NCBI GenBank assembly: GCA_040981125.1
Contig: JANRMQ010000003.1
Coordinates: 186,001 to 250,000, forward strand
Origin: DASSBQ01 sp040981125
GTDB lineage: Bacteria > Nitrospirota > Nitrospiria > Nitrospirales > Nitrospiraceae
Length of the DNA stretch: 64,000 nucleotides
Direction: 5' to 3'
Below the pieces are notes generated by a model that was not told the origin of the DNA, did no database searches, and saw only the letters and a program-made list of their open reading frames with translations. The translations under genes were made by a program, and so were the position numbers. Each line of letters begins with the position of its first letter. The first letter of the stretch is position 1. Shown here one piece after another: positions 18,489-25,686 of this stretch.

Positions 18489-19067
18489 TTATTTGGATGT
18501 TCCTTCTTCCGGAACAGCGCCGGCCGCCACGGGCTGATCATTACGCCGGCCGGCTTCTATGGCCGGCCCACCGATAAGCGGCACATTTCCCAGGATGGCC
18601 AACCTGATCGTCATGCCCACGATGTCGTCGAGTTGAGCGAACCGAGCGGCCACCACGGGGCTGATTTTCTTGCTCATAATCTTGAAGTACTTCTGGCGCA
18701 GCTCCAGTTCAGCCTGTTGATTCCGGCCCGACTGGTTCATGATCTTGAGCGCATCATCATCGGTCAATGTGGGGAACCTTGCGATGTATGTGCCGAGAAA
18801 GCGCAGCCGTTTCGCATCGAGCTGTTCCTTTTCCTTCTCGAATCGGTGATAGATTTTCCAGAACGGCTCCTTCTGCCGCGCATCGAGAATCATCCCCTCC
18901 TCGAATACTTGCTTGCGATCATGCGTCAGGACGTATTGAAGACGTGGAATATCCAAAGCGGGAAGGACCCGGACCACATTCACTTGCGGCGTCTGGTCGT
19001 CGGCCATGGCGTAGGAAGTGATGGCAAGACTGACGAGAGCCACCATCAGCCAGCGTGTTGATATCAT
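18489..19067 (-). CDS. Periplasmic helical protein, third Spy-like paralogue
   Basis: 192 residues with signal peptide ending YAMA. The helical chain holds ARQKEPFWKIYHRFEKEKEQL, matching the position and pattern of the FWPLYDSYQ segment of the proteins at 4170 and 4682, and VVAARFAQLDDIVGMTIRLA matches their ARYIQIENK region. It is a distant member of the same group. GGAGG lies 5 bases before ATG 19067. Its upstream region is shared with the SYLF gene at 19313, including a palindromic site whose centre is 134 bases away, so divergent control is possible. Confidence 0.7.
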   Translation of the reverse strand: MISTRWLMVALVSLAITSYAMADDQTPQVNVVRVLPALDIPRLQYVLTHDRKQVFEEGMILDARQKEPFWKIYHRFEKEKEQLDAKRLRFLGTYIARFPTLTDDDALKIMNQSGRNQQAELELRQKYFKIMSKKISPVVAARFAQLDDIVGMTIRLAILGNVPLIGGPAIEAGRRNDQPVAAGAVPEEGTSK

Positions 19068-19193
19068 TGGACCTCCTTCGTCATACGTCCGGGACAGAGA
19101 ACAGACCGGTTACTTACGCCACAACCCGGCTCATCAATCGTTTGATAAGTCGGCGCTAGGCGCGTACCTATCATGCCGGCAGATCAACATGAA

Positions 19194-19240
19194 CTGTCAA
19201 AATTGACAGGTGGATGCCGGCCGCTCCGGTGATCCATAAG
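19194..19240 (+). promoter_or_regulatory. Palindromic operator (exact copy) in the divergent Spy-like/SYLF intergenic region
   Basis: Bases 19194-19209 read CTGTCA-AAAT-TGACAG. On the plus strand CATAAG at 19235-19240 starts 33.5 bp from the centre and is a weak -10; TATGTG at 19254 is another candidate 52.5 bp away. The site is 104 bases before the SYLF start and 127 bases from the divergent Spy-like start, so it could serve either gene. Confidence 0.65.
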
Positions 19241-19312
19241 CACCTTGCCTGCCTATGTGTTTTTTGGTAATCTCGCCGCCCTGCCAACAGCTTGGCGGAA
19301 GGAGTGACTTCC

Positions 19313-20011
19313 ATGTTTCACAGACCGTCACAGTGCGTCGCTTGGCCCGCTGCTGTTGTGCTCCTGTGTCTCATCCCTTTCGCCGCAATGGCCGGCGGAT
19401 CATCAGAACCACAACGATTGGTCGATGAAGCGACCGTCACGTTCGAGCGGTTTCTCGAGACACCGGGCATCGCGTCCTGGTATCGGACCGAGGCCAAGAA
19501 CGTCAAAGCGGTCTTTATCGTTCCTCAATTTATCCGCGGAGCGTTTCTCGTGGGAGCAGCCGGAGGAAGGGGCGTACTCCTTGCCCGGGACTTCGTCAAA
19601 GGTGGGTGGTCGCCCCCGGCCTTTTACCGGATGAGCGCCGGGAGCTTCGGCTTTCAAGCCGGAGCCGACTCTTCCCAAGTCGTGCTGATCGTTCAGACAT
19701 TCTCGGCGCTGGAGCAGTTCTACGGGTCGGGCACCGCCAAAATCGGTGTGGACGCCGGGCTTACGTTCGGAACCATCGGCGAAGGGGGAACGACGGGTTT
19801 CGACATCGTGTCCTTTTCATGGTCCAAGGGCTTGTTCGGAGGAATGTCGGTGGAAGGACTCGCCATCACGACTGCGGCGAGTGAGAATGAAGCGTACTAC
19901 GGGGCCCCTGTAAAACCGGAAGAAATCCTTTCGAACGGCTCCGTGACAAACCAGGGCGCAGATGAGCTGCGGACTACAGTGGAGCGCCTCTTACTCCGCG
20001 TTCCCAAGTAA
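19313..20011 (+). CDS. Secreted SYLF-domain protein (second of four)
   Basis: 232 residues with signal peptide ending AAMAG, then a SYLF domain: VKAVFIVPQFIRGAFLVGAAGG, FYRMSAGSFGFQAGADSSQVVLIV, GLFGGMSVEGLAITT and AYYGAPVKPEEIL. ATG 19313 follows GGAAGGAG; the frame upstream to 19292 starts at TTG and covers the ribosome site. The palindrome 104 bases upstream suggests control with ppk2 and fba. It lies just before another SYLF gene that has its own palindrome. Confidence 0.87.
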   Translation: MFHRPSQCVAWPAAVVLLCLIPFAAMAGGSSEPQRLVDEATVTFERFLETPGIASWYRTEAKNVKAVFIVPQFIRGAFLVGAAGGRGVLLARDFVKGGWSPPAFYRMSAGSFGFQAGADSSQVVLIVQTFSALEQFYGSGTAKIGVDAGLTFGTIGEGGTTGFDIVSFSWSKGLFGGMSVEGLAITTAASENEAYYGAPVKPEEILSNGSVTNQGADELRTTVERLLLRVPK

Positions 20012-20027
20012 GGATTCAACACAAACC

Positions 20028-20071
20028 CTGTCAATTGTGACAGTTCCATTTTCAATGGATTGGGATATGTT
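20028..20071 (+). promoter_or_regulatory. Palindromic operator (exact copy) with -10 box, upstream of third SYLF gene
   Basis: Bases 20028-20043 read CTGTCA-ATTG-TGACAG, beginning 16 bases after the stop of the preceding SYLF gene. TATGTT at 20066-20071 (four of six -10 bases) starts 30.5 bp from the centre, the same geometry as at the stress-protein, ppk2 and fba promoters. The gene therefore has its own promoter although it follows a paralogue closely. Confidence 0.7.
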
Positions 20072-20108
20072 CGGCTGCTGAAGCCGGAACATCTATCGGG
20101 AGGAGAAC

Positions 20109-20819
20109 ATGACCAAGACTTTCTTGAAGGCGATTCTTCTGGGATCAGTGCTCGGTTCATTTTCGAGCCTTGGAACCCTTGTTGCGGGTGATTTCTCACC
20201 TGCGGCGGCGGCGGATTTCTCTGAGCAGCAACAGCTTGTCGCCAAGGCGAAGTTATCCATCGAGCGGTTCCGCGCCGATCCGAGCTTGAAGGACGCGATC
20301 CGGGCTTGGTCTCCCGAGACCAAGGCGCTCTTCATTGTCCCGCAATTTACCCGGGGGGCCTTTATTTTCGGGGGCGCCGGGGGGAGCGGCGTGCTTCTCG
20401 TCCGTGATGAAAAGAAGGGATGGTCGGAACCCGCCTTCTACACGATCGGGTCCGCCAGTTTCGGCTTGCAGATCGGCGCCGATGTTTCGGAGATCATCAT
20501 GGTTGTCCGAACCAAAAAGGGACTGGAAGAATTCTTTACTACCGATGTGAAACTCGGCGCGGAGGCCTCGATGGCTGTGGGGCCGGTTGGAGAGGGCATA
20601 TCGGCTCAGGGGATCGCTGCGGATATCATCAGCTATGCGAGCAAGAAAGGCGCATTTGCCGGTCTGGCGCTGGACGGGGCGGCCGTCGCGGTTTCAGACG
20701 CTTCAAACGAAGCCTACTATGGGAAGCCGGTCAGGCCCGTGGATATTCTCATGAAGCACAGCGTCTCGAATCCGGCCTCCGCTCCGTTGCAAGAGGCGGC
20801 CGGCAAACTCATGAAATAG
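20109..20819 (+). CDS. Secreted SYLF-domain protein (third of four)
   Basis: 236 residues with a signal peptide ending AAAA, then a SYLF domain very close to the protein at 3362: KALFIVPQFTRGAFIFGGAGG, GLQIGADVSEIIMVVRTKKGLE, GAFAGLALDGAAVAVSDASNE, YYGKPVRPVDILMK. The ribosome site is GGGAGGAGAAC just before ATG 20109. Close similarity to the copy 17 kb away points to a duplication in which the palindromic promoter was kept or gained. Function unknown. Confidence 0.9.
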   Translation: MTKTFLKAILLGSVLGSFSSLGTLVAGDFSPAAAADFSEQQQLVAKAKLSIERFRADPSLKDAIRAWSPETKALFIVPQFTRGAFIFGGAGGSGVLLVRDEKKGWSEPAFYTIGSASFGLQIGADVSEIIMVVRTKKGLEEFFTTDVKLGAEASMAVGPVGEGISAQGIAADIISYASKKGAFAGLALDGAAVAVSDASNEAYYGKPVRPVDILMKHSVSNPASAPLQEAAGKLMK

Positions 20820-20953
20820 CCTGGTGAACGACTGCGACCGTGACGCACTGTACCTCTCTCCACCGCGTGAGTAAGACTGAACAGCATGTGCGGAGGCACC
20901 GATACGCGATGCGTGGACTATCCGATTGCCATGAAAGCGCCATGAGGGCTGCC

Positions 20954-22459
20954 ATGCAGGTCCTGCCTGTTCGTGCAGCCGTTGGCCTATTGAAATGTTC
21001 CCTTCTGCTTCTCTTGAGCCTGGTACTCTGGGTCGGCAGTGGCTGTTCCGTCAATCCGGTCAGCCGCCTTCCGGAAGTGACGTTGATCACCGTCGAACAG
21101 GAAAAAAAACTCGGCGCAGACGAGGCGGTGAAGGTCGAACGGCAGATGGGTCTGCTCCAAGATCCTGCCTTGGTTCCCTACGTGGAGAGTGTCGGGCAGC
21201 GGCTTGCCGAGCAATCTCCCCGTCGCGATATTCCGTATCGTTTTCATATCGTCGATATGGCCGAGCCGAACGCCTTCGCCCTTCCGGGCGGGTATGTGTA
21301 TGTCACGCGCGGCTTACTTGCGCTGGTCAACACAGAGGATGAACTGGCCGGCGTCGTTGGTCACGAGATCGGCCATGTCGCCGCACGGCACACCGTCCAG
21401 AAGATTTCCAAGCAAGGGCCCTTTGCAATAATCACGGGGCTTGTGGCAGGTGTGACCGGATTGGTGAGCCCGCTTGTCGGCAATATCGTGGGCGGCGTAG
21501 GGGAATTTGCCCAGAGCTTAGTGTTCTCCCCATACAGTCGGTCTCAAGAGAATGAGGCGGATGAGGTCGGCCAAGAGATGGCGGCCAAAGCCGGATGGGA
21601 GCCGGAAGGCCTGCCGGATTTTCTCAACACCCTTGAGCGGGAAGAGTCCCTCATGCACGACGGACCGCGGCGACCCAGCTTCTTCGATTCGCATCCGGCG
21701 ACTCCGGATCGGGTCGCCAACACCTCAAAACACGCGAAAGGGCTTCAGAGAACCGTGCGGGAGCCGATCAGCGCATCGCGCGACATCTTTCTCCGACGGT
21801 TGGACGGTCTCGTCGTCGGCCAACGGGCGGCAAACGGCGTCATCAAGGAGCAAACCTTCCGGCACCCCGACAGCAATATCTTCATGGAATTTCCGGAAAA
21901 ATGGCAACTTGAGAATACGCCGGAGCAAGTGGCCGCCGCGGCGCCTGACGGGGAGGCCTTGATCGTATTACGTGCGGTGGCGAAAGGGAACGATCCGATG
22001 GACGGCGCGCGGGCCCTTGAGAAGGAAAGCAAATCGCCGGTCGTGGACAAAACCACGATGATCAAAGTGGGCAACTTGCCGGCAGCTCGGACCGAACTGG
22101 ATGTTGATTCCAAGGTGACGCTGGATCTCACCTGGGTCGCTCATGACGGCATGATCTACCAAATCGCAGGATTGGCCCCGAAAAAGCGATTCGATACGGT
22201 TCGTTCTCTGTTCCGTACCACGGCTCAAAGTTTTCGCCCGCTGACTCCTCAAGAGCGCGACGGTATTCTGGAGAAACGTATTCGTCTCGTTAAAGCCCGG
22301 GGAGGTGAAACGTTGCGCTCGCTGGTCACCCGCTCAAACTCCCGGTGGAATGTCGAACAGGTTGCGGTGGCAAACGGGATGGCCGCCACTGAAGGATTGA
22401 AGGAGGGGCAGCTCATCAAGATCGTCGTGCTGGAACCCTATGCCGCCAAGGGGAGGTGA
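20954..22459 (+). CDS. M48-family zinc metalloprotease lipoprotein (BepA/LoiP-like)
   Basis: About 501 residues. The signal ends in lipobox GSGC (Cys31). The protease domain has HEIGH at 137-141 (two zinc His and the catalytic Glu) and the downstream zinc Glu region ENEADEVG, with NAFALPGGYVYVTRGLL before it. The C-terminal half holds a domain of about 150 residues and a LysM-like end (GETLRSLVTRSNSRWNVEQVAVANGM). Such proteases handle misfolded outer-membrane proteins. ATG 20954 has AGGG at 6 bases; in-frame ATGs at 20942 and 20908 are alternatives. Confidence 0.85.
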   Translation: MQVLPVRAAVGLLKCSLLLLLSLVLWVGSGCSVNPVSRLPEVTLITVEQEKKLGADEAVKVERQMGLLQDPALVPYVESVGQRLAEQSPRRDIPYRFHIVDMAEPNAFALPGGYVYVTRGLLALVNTEDELAGVVGHEIGHVAARHTVQKISKQGPFAIITGLVAGVTGLVSPLVGNIVGGVGEFAQSLVFSPYSRSQENEADEVGQEMAAKAGWEPEGLPDFLNTLEREESLMHDGPRRPSFFDSHPATPDRVANTSKHAKGLQRTVREPISASRDIFLRRLDGLVVGQRAANGVIKEQTFRHPDSNIFMEFPEKWQLENTPEQVAAAAPDGEALIVLRAVAKGNDPMDGARALEKESKSPVVDKTTMIKVGNLPAARTELDVDSKVTLDLTWVAHDGMIYQIAGLAPKKRFDTVRSLFRTTAQSFRPLTPQERDGILEKRIRLVKARGGETLRSLVTRSNSRWNVEQVAVANGMAATEGLKEGQLIKIVVLEPYAAKGR

Positions 22460-22593
22460 CGGAAAGCGACGTCTGCACCCGCTTCAGTGTCAGGCTCAAG
22501 GCTTCGGCGCCTATGTCTGCACATGCAGGTGAGTTTGTTCATGAAAAGGCGATCTCCAGGTCTGCGCCTGACGTTGGACCATCCGGGCCGATC

Positions 22594-23169
22594 ATGTCCC
22601 CGCGGTTGATTACCGAGCGCTTTACCATCAGCCGTCTGCGGGCATTAGGGTTGCTGCTCATCCTCACGCTGGAGTCCGGCTGCCCGCATGTGATCTCGCT
22701 CGACTACGTGCCGGATAATCCCTACCAGGGACAAGGACAGATCAGCATAGATCGATTTGTGTACCTCTCATCAGACCAGGGCCGGATAGGGCCCCGGTCT
22801 CTCGAAACGAATGCGCAGGCCGCCGGACGATTCTATATGTCGCACAAGGTTGAGGAGTTCTTTGCCGATGCCGTTGGACGGGAGCTGACGCATGCCGGGT
22901 ACCGGTTGAACCCCTCGGCTGATCTGAAGATCTCAGGCGTGATCGAACGATTCTATTACGATCCTGTGGATGTTCGGGAGGCGACTGTCGAACTGATCGT
23001 TCGATATAGAGTGCGGCATCAAGAACAAGAGGTCTATACTCAATCGGTGAGAGTGTTGCGGGAAACGTCAAAAAGCCTTCTTGCCGTCAGCCAGTTGATC
23101 CACAGCGCCACGAAAGAATCCATCCGCCGGTTTCTTGCCGGCGCCTTCGAAGCGAAGGTGTTGAACTAA
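22594..23169 (+). CDS. Uncharacterised lipoprotein, weakly YajG-like
   Basis: About 191 residues from ATG 22594, which gives a signal peptide with lipobox ESGC. The mature part has a helix-strand pattern (FYMSHKVEEFFADAVGRELTHAGYRL, then DLKISGVIERFYYD) like lipoproteins that form oligomeric envelope complexes. The frame is also open back to GTG 22456, which overlaps the protease stop as GTGA; that would add a long odd N-terminus but suggests translational coupling. No function assigned. Confidence 0.65.
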   Translation: MSPRLITERFTISRLRALGLLLILTLESGCPHVISLDYVPDNPYQGQGQISIDRFVYLSSDQGRIGPRSLETNAQAAGRFYMSHKVEEFFADAVGRELTHAGYRLNPSADLKISGVIERFYYDPVDVREATVELIVRYRVRHQEQEVYTQSVRVLRETSKSLLAVSQLIHSATKESIRRFLAGAFEAKVLN

Positions 23170-23174
23170 GCCGT

Positions 23175-23191
23175 CCGGCCGGCTTGGCCGG
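23175..23191. terminator. GC hairpin between convergent genes
   Basis: CCGGCC-GGCTT-GGCCGG forms a 6-bp GC stem in the 32 bases between the stop of the lipoprotein gene and the stop of ppk2. There is no T-run on either side, so it is a weak candidate for a bidirectional terminator. Confidence 0.35.
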
Positions 23192-23201
23192 CGAAGCCTC
23201 G

Positions 23202-24014
23202 TCAGTATCTCTCCGGGATAAAGGTCCTTCCCGCCAAGGTCGCCTGGTCGTCGTACTTGTGCTTCTTCGACCGGTTCGGCAGTTTTATCTTCTTACGCGG
23301 CACCCTCCTGTAGGGGACGAGCTGCAGTAGGTGGGTCAGGCAGTTGAGACGCGCGCGCCTCTTGTCATCGGAACGCACAATATACCACGGCGCATGCTTT
23401 GTATCCGTGGCTTCGAGCATCATGTCCCGTGCGCTCGAGTACTCGTACCACCGTTCGCGCGACGGTAGATCCATCGGGCTCAGCTTCCACTGGCGCAACG
23501 GATCGTGGATGCGGGCCTCGAAGCGCCGTTCCTGCTCCTCGTTGCTCACCTCAAGCCAGTACTTGATCAGGATGATTCCGGCGTCCACGATATATTTCTC
23601 GAATACCGGGCAGAGCTCGAGGAAGCGTTGGCGCTGTTCCTTGGTGCAGAACCCCATGACATATTCGACGCCGGCCCGGTTGTACCAGCTACGGTCAAAG
23701 ATGACGATTTCCCCGGCCGCCGGGAAGTGCTGGAGATATCGCTGGACGTACATTTGCGTTTTCTCGCGGTCGGAGGGCGCCGGTAATGCGACGGTGCGGA
23801 ACACCCGCGGGCTGACGCGTTCACTAATGGCCCGAATCGTACCTCCCTTGCCGGCCCCATCGCGCCCCTCGAATATCATGATGATACGGAGCCCCTTGTG
23901 CTTCACCCAGTCCTGCAAGATGCACAGCTCGGCTTGGAGTCGACGCAGTTCCTTCTCGTAGTCCTTGCGTTTCAACTTGGACTCGGGGTCTTTCTTGGAC
24001 GGATTTTTTGACAT
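23202..24014 (-). CDS. ppk2: Polyphosphate kinase 2 (PPK2 family, single-domain)
   Basis: 270 residues, cytoplasmic. Walker A is GRDGAGKG (50-57), Walker B DRSWYNRAG (107-115), and the lid region NEEQERRFEARI follows IKYWLEVS, all typical of single-domain class I PPK2. These enzymes move phosphate between polyphosphate and nucleoside diphosphates, often making GTP or ATP from polyphosphate. ATG 24014 has GAGGGAG upstream; a longer frame to 24044 is less likely. The palindrome at 24093 with a TATAAA box gives it an activator-type promoter. Confidence 0.92.
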   Translation of the reverse strand: MSKNPSKKDPESKLKRKDYEKELRRLQAELCILQDWVKHKGLRIIMIFEGRDGAGKGGTIRAISERVSPRVFRTVALPAPSDREKTQMYVQRYLQHFPAAGEIVIFDRSWYNRAGVEYVMGFCTKEQRQRFLELCPVFEKYIVDAGIILIKYWLEVSNEEQERRFEARIHDPLRQWKLSPMDLPSRERWYEYSSARDMMLEATDTKHAPWYIVRSDDKRRARLNCLTHLLQLVPYRRVPRKKIKLPNRSKKHKYDDQATLAGRTFIPERY

Positions 24015-24063
24015 GGCTCCCTCGGCGTTGGCTCCAAGACGCAACGATAGTACGGTCGCCAGC

Positions 24064-24108
24064 TTTATACCGGGTTGTCGAAATCGGGGGTACTGTCAAA
24101 AGTAACAG
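24064..24108 (-). promoter_or_regulatory. Palindromic operator (one mismatch) with -10 box, upstream of ppk2
   Basis: Bases 24093-24108 read CTGTCA-AAAG-TAACAG, 11 of 12 consensus bases. On the minus strand TATAAA (24069 to 24064) starts 31.5 bp from the palindrome centre, matching the usp and fba promoters. The transcript would begin about 45 bases before the ppk2 start codon. Confidence 0.72.
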
Positions 24109-24176
24109 TCGTAAGACGACTATCTCCGGGGATAAGTGGCAAATCCCTGCGGTGGGTGTGTCCATTCAGCGTCGGC

Positions 24177-25685
24177 TCAAGGTCCTGCAATGGACTGTTC
24201 CACCGGCGCCTGTGTCGATGTGGCGGCGACAGGGCGCGCGCCCGCCTCAGAGGGAGCAGCGGGTGACCAGCCGCCCCCCAGGGCCTTGTAGAGCTGCACC
24301 ACCGAGACCAATCTGGCGCGCTTGGTCTTGGCTAAGGCCAATTCCGCATTAAACAGATTGCGTTGTGCAGTCAGCACATCGAGATAGCTCGCTCTGCCTC
24401 CCTGATAGCGCTGCGTGGCAAAGCCCAATGCCGACTGTAACGACTTCACTTGCTGCTCCTGAGCCTCGCCGCGCTCTCGGGTCTTTTGCACGGCGATCAA
24501 CGAGTCTTCCACTTCCTTGAATGCCGTGAGGACCGCCTTTTGGTACCGGGCGACGGCTTGTTTGGCTTGCGCCTCGACGGCGTGCACCTGATAGCCCAAC
24601 GAGGTGGCGTTGAGCAAAGGCCCCGACAAGGTGGCGCTTGCTCCCAAGGTCGCAAAAGGGCCTGCCGCCAGCGAGTTGAGTTGGAATCCCGCGCCGCCGG
24701 CGCTGCCTGTAAGAGAAAATTGTGGAAAGCGCTGGGCTTGGGCGACCCCGATTTGTGCCGTCGCCGCGGTCAAGTCTTGCTCGGCCTGGATGATATCGGG
24801 CCGTCGCTGGAGCAGGGCGGAGGGCAGCCCCGGCGGCACATTCGGCGGCAGCGATTGCTCGGTGAGCGCCAGGCCGCGGGGGATCGCCATCGGCCGCCGA
24901 CCCAGCAGCAGGCTGATGTGATTCTCTTGTTGGACCATCTGTTCCTCGAGCTCGGTGAGGTGGGCCGCCGTCGCCGCACGTTCCGCCTCGAACTGGTCCA
25001 AATCAAGTTTCGGAATATCGCCGTGCTGGAATCGTAGGCGAGAAATGCGAACGCTGTCGTCCCATGCTTTCAGCGTCCGCTTGGTGATCTCTGTCTGGAG
25101 GTCAAGCGCGCGGAGGTCGAAATAGGCTTCGGCGACACTGCCGACCAAGCCGAGGACGACCGCGCGCTGATTTTCTTCTTGCGAAAGGAGTTGAGCCTGC
25201 GCCGCCTCGATTGATCGGCGGATACGGCCCCAGAGATCGATCTCCCATTTGAGTCCAACCATGCCGGACAGATATGAAAAATCCGTTCCTCCGTTCGACG
25301 TGCCGCCTGCGTTTGGGATGGAAATACCTTCCCCAAAGGTCAATGCCTGATTGTTGGTATTGTGAAACGTCAGACCGCCCGCCTGATAGCCCAAGGATGG
25401 GGCCAGATCGAATTTGGAAATGAGAAGTTGAGCCCGGAACTGCTCGACGCTCGCGACTGCGACGCGCAAATCTTGATTTTCCACGAGCGAAGTCCGGATC
25501 AACTTCTGAAGCTCTTGATCTTGGAGCAGTTCCCACCAAGGAAGATTGGCCAGTGATTCGGCGCTGGCGGGGGCCATCCGCCACGCGTCTTCCGATTGAG
25601 TGTCGGGCCTCACGTATTCCGGTCCCATCTTACAGGCACTCAGTAAGATGAAGAACGGGAGCGCCGTTAGCAGCCAGCGAGGCAT
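24177..25685 (-). CDS. Outer-membrane efflux lipoprotein, NodT/OprM type
   Basis: 502 residues with lipobox LSAC (Cys18). Two repeated outer-membrane-factor halves are visible (for example LVENQDLRVAVASVEQFRAQ and TAATAQIGVAQAQRFPQFSL), with GPEYVRPD after the lipobox as in NodT lipoproteins and a variable Pro/Ala-rich tail. It forms the outer-membrane channel of the tripartite pump. ATG 25685 lies 2 bases after the RND stop, with GAGG 10 bases upstream, so translation is coupled. Last gene of the three-gene efflux operon. Confidence 0.9.
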   Translation of the reverse strand: MPRWLLTALPFFILLSACKMGPEYVRPDTQSEDAWRMAPASAESLANLPWWELLQDQELQKLIRTSLVENQDLRVAVASVEQFRAQLLISKFDLAPSLGYQAGGLTFHNTNNQALTFGEGISIPNAGGTSNGGTDFSYLSGMVGLKWEIDLWGRIRRSIEAAQAQLLSQEENQRAVVLGLVGSVAEAYFDLRALDLQTEITKRTLKAWDDSVRISRLRFQHGDIPKLDLDQFEAERAATAAHLTELEEQMVQQENHISLLLGRRPMAIPRGLALTEQSLPPNVPPGLPSALLQRRPDIIQAEQDLTAATAQIGVAQAQRFPQFSLTGSAGGAGFQLNSLAAGPFATLGASATLSGPLLNATSLGYQVHAVEAQAKQAVARYQKAVLTAFKEVEDSLIAVQKTRERGEAQEQQVKSLQSALGFATQRYQGGRASYLDVLTAQRNLFNAELALAKTKRARLVSVVQLYKALGGGWSPAAPSEAGARPVAATSTQAPVEQSIAGP

Positions 25686-25686
25686 G

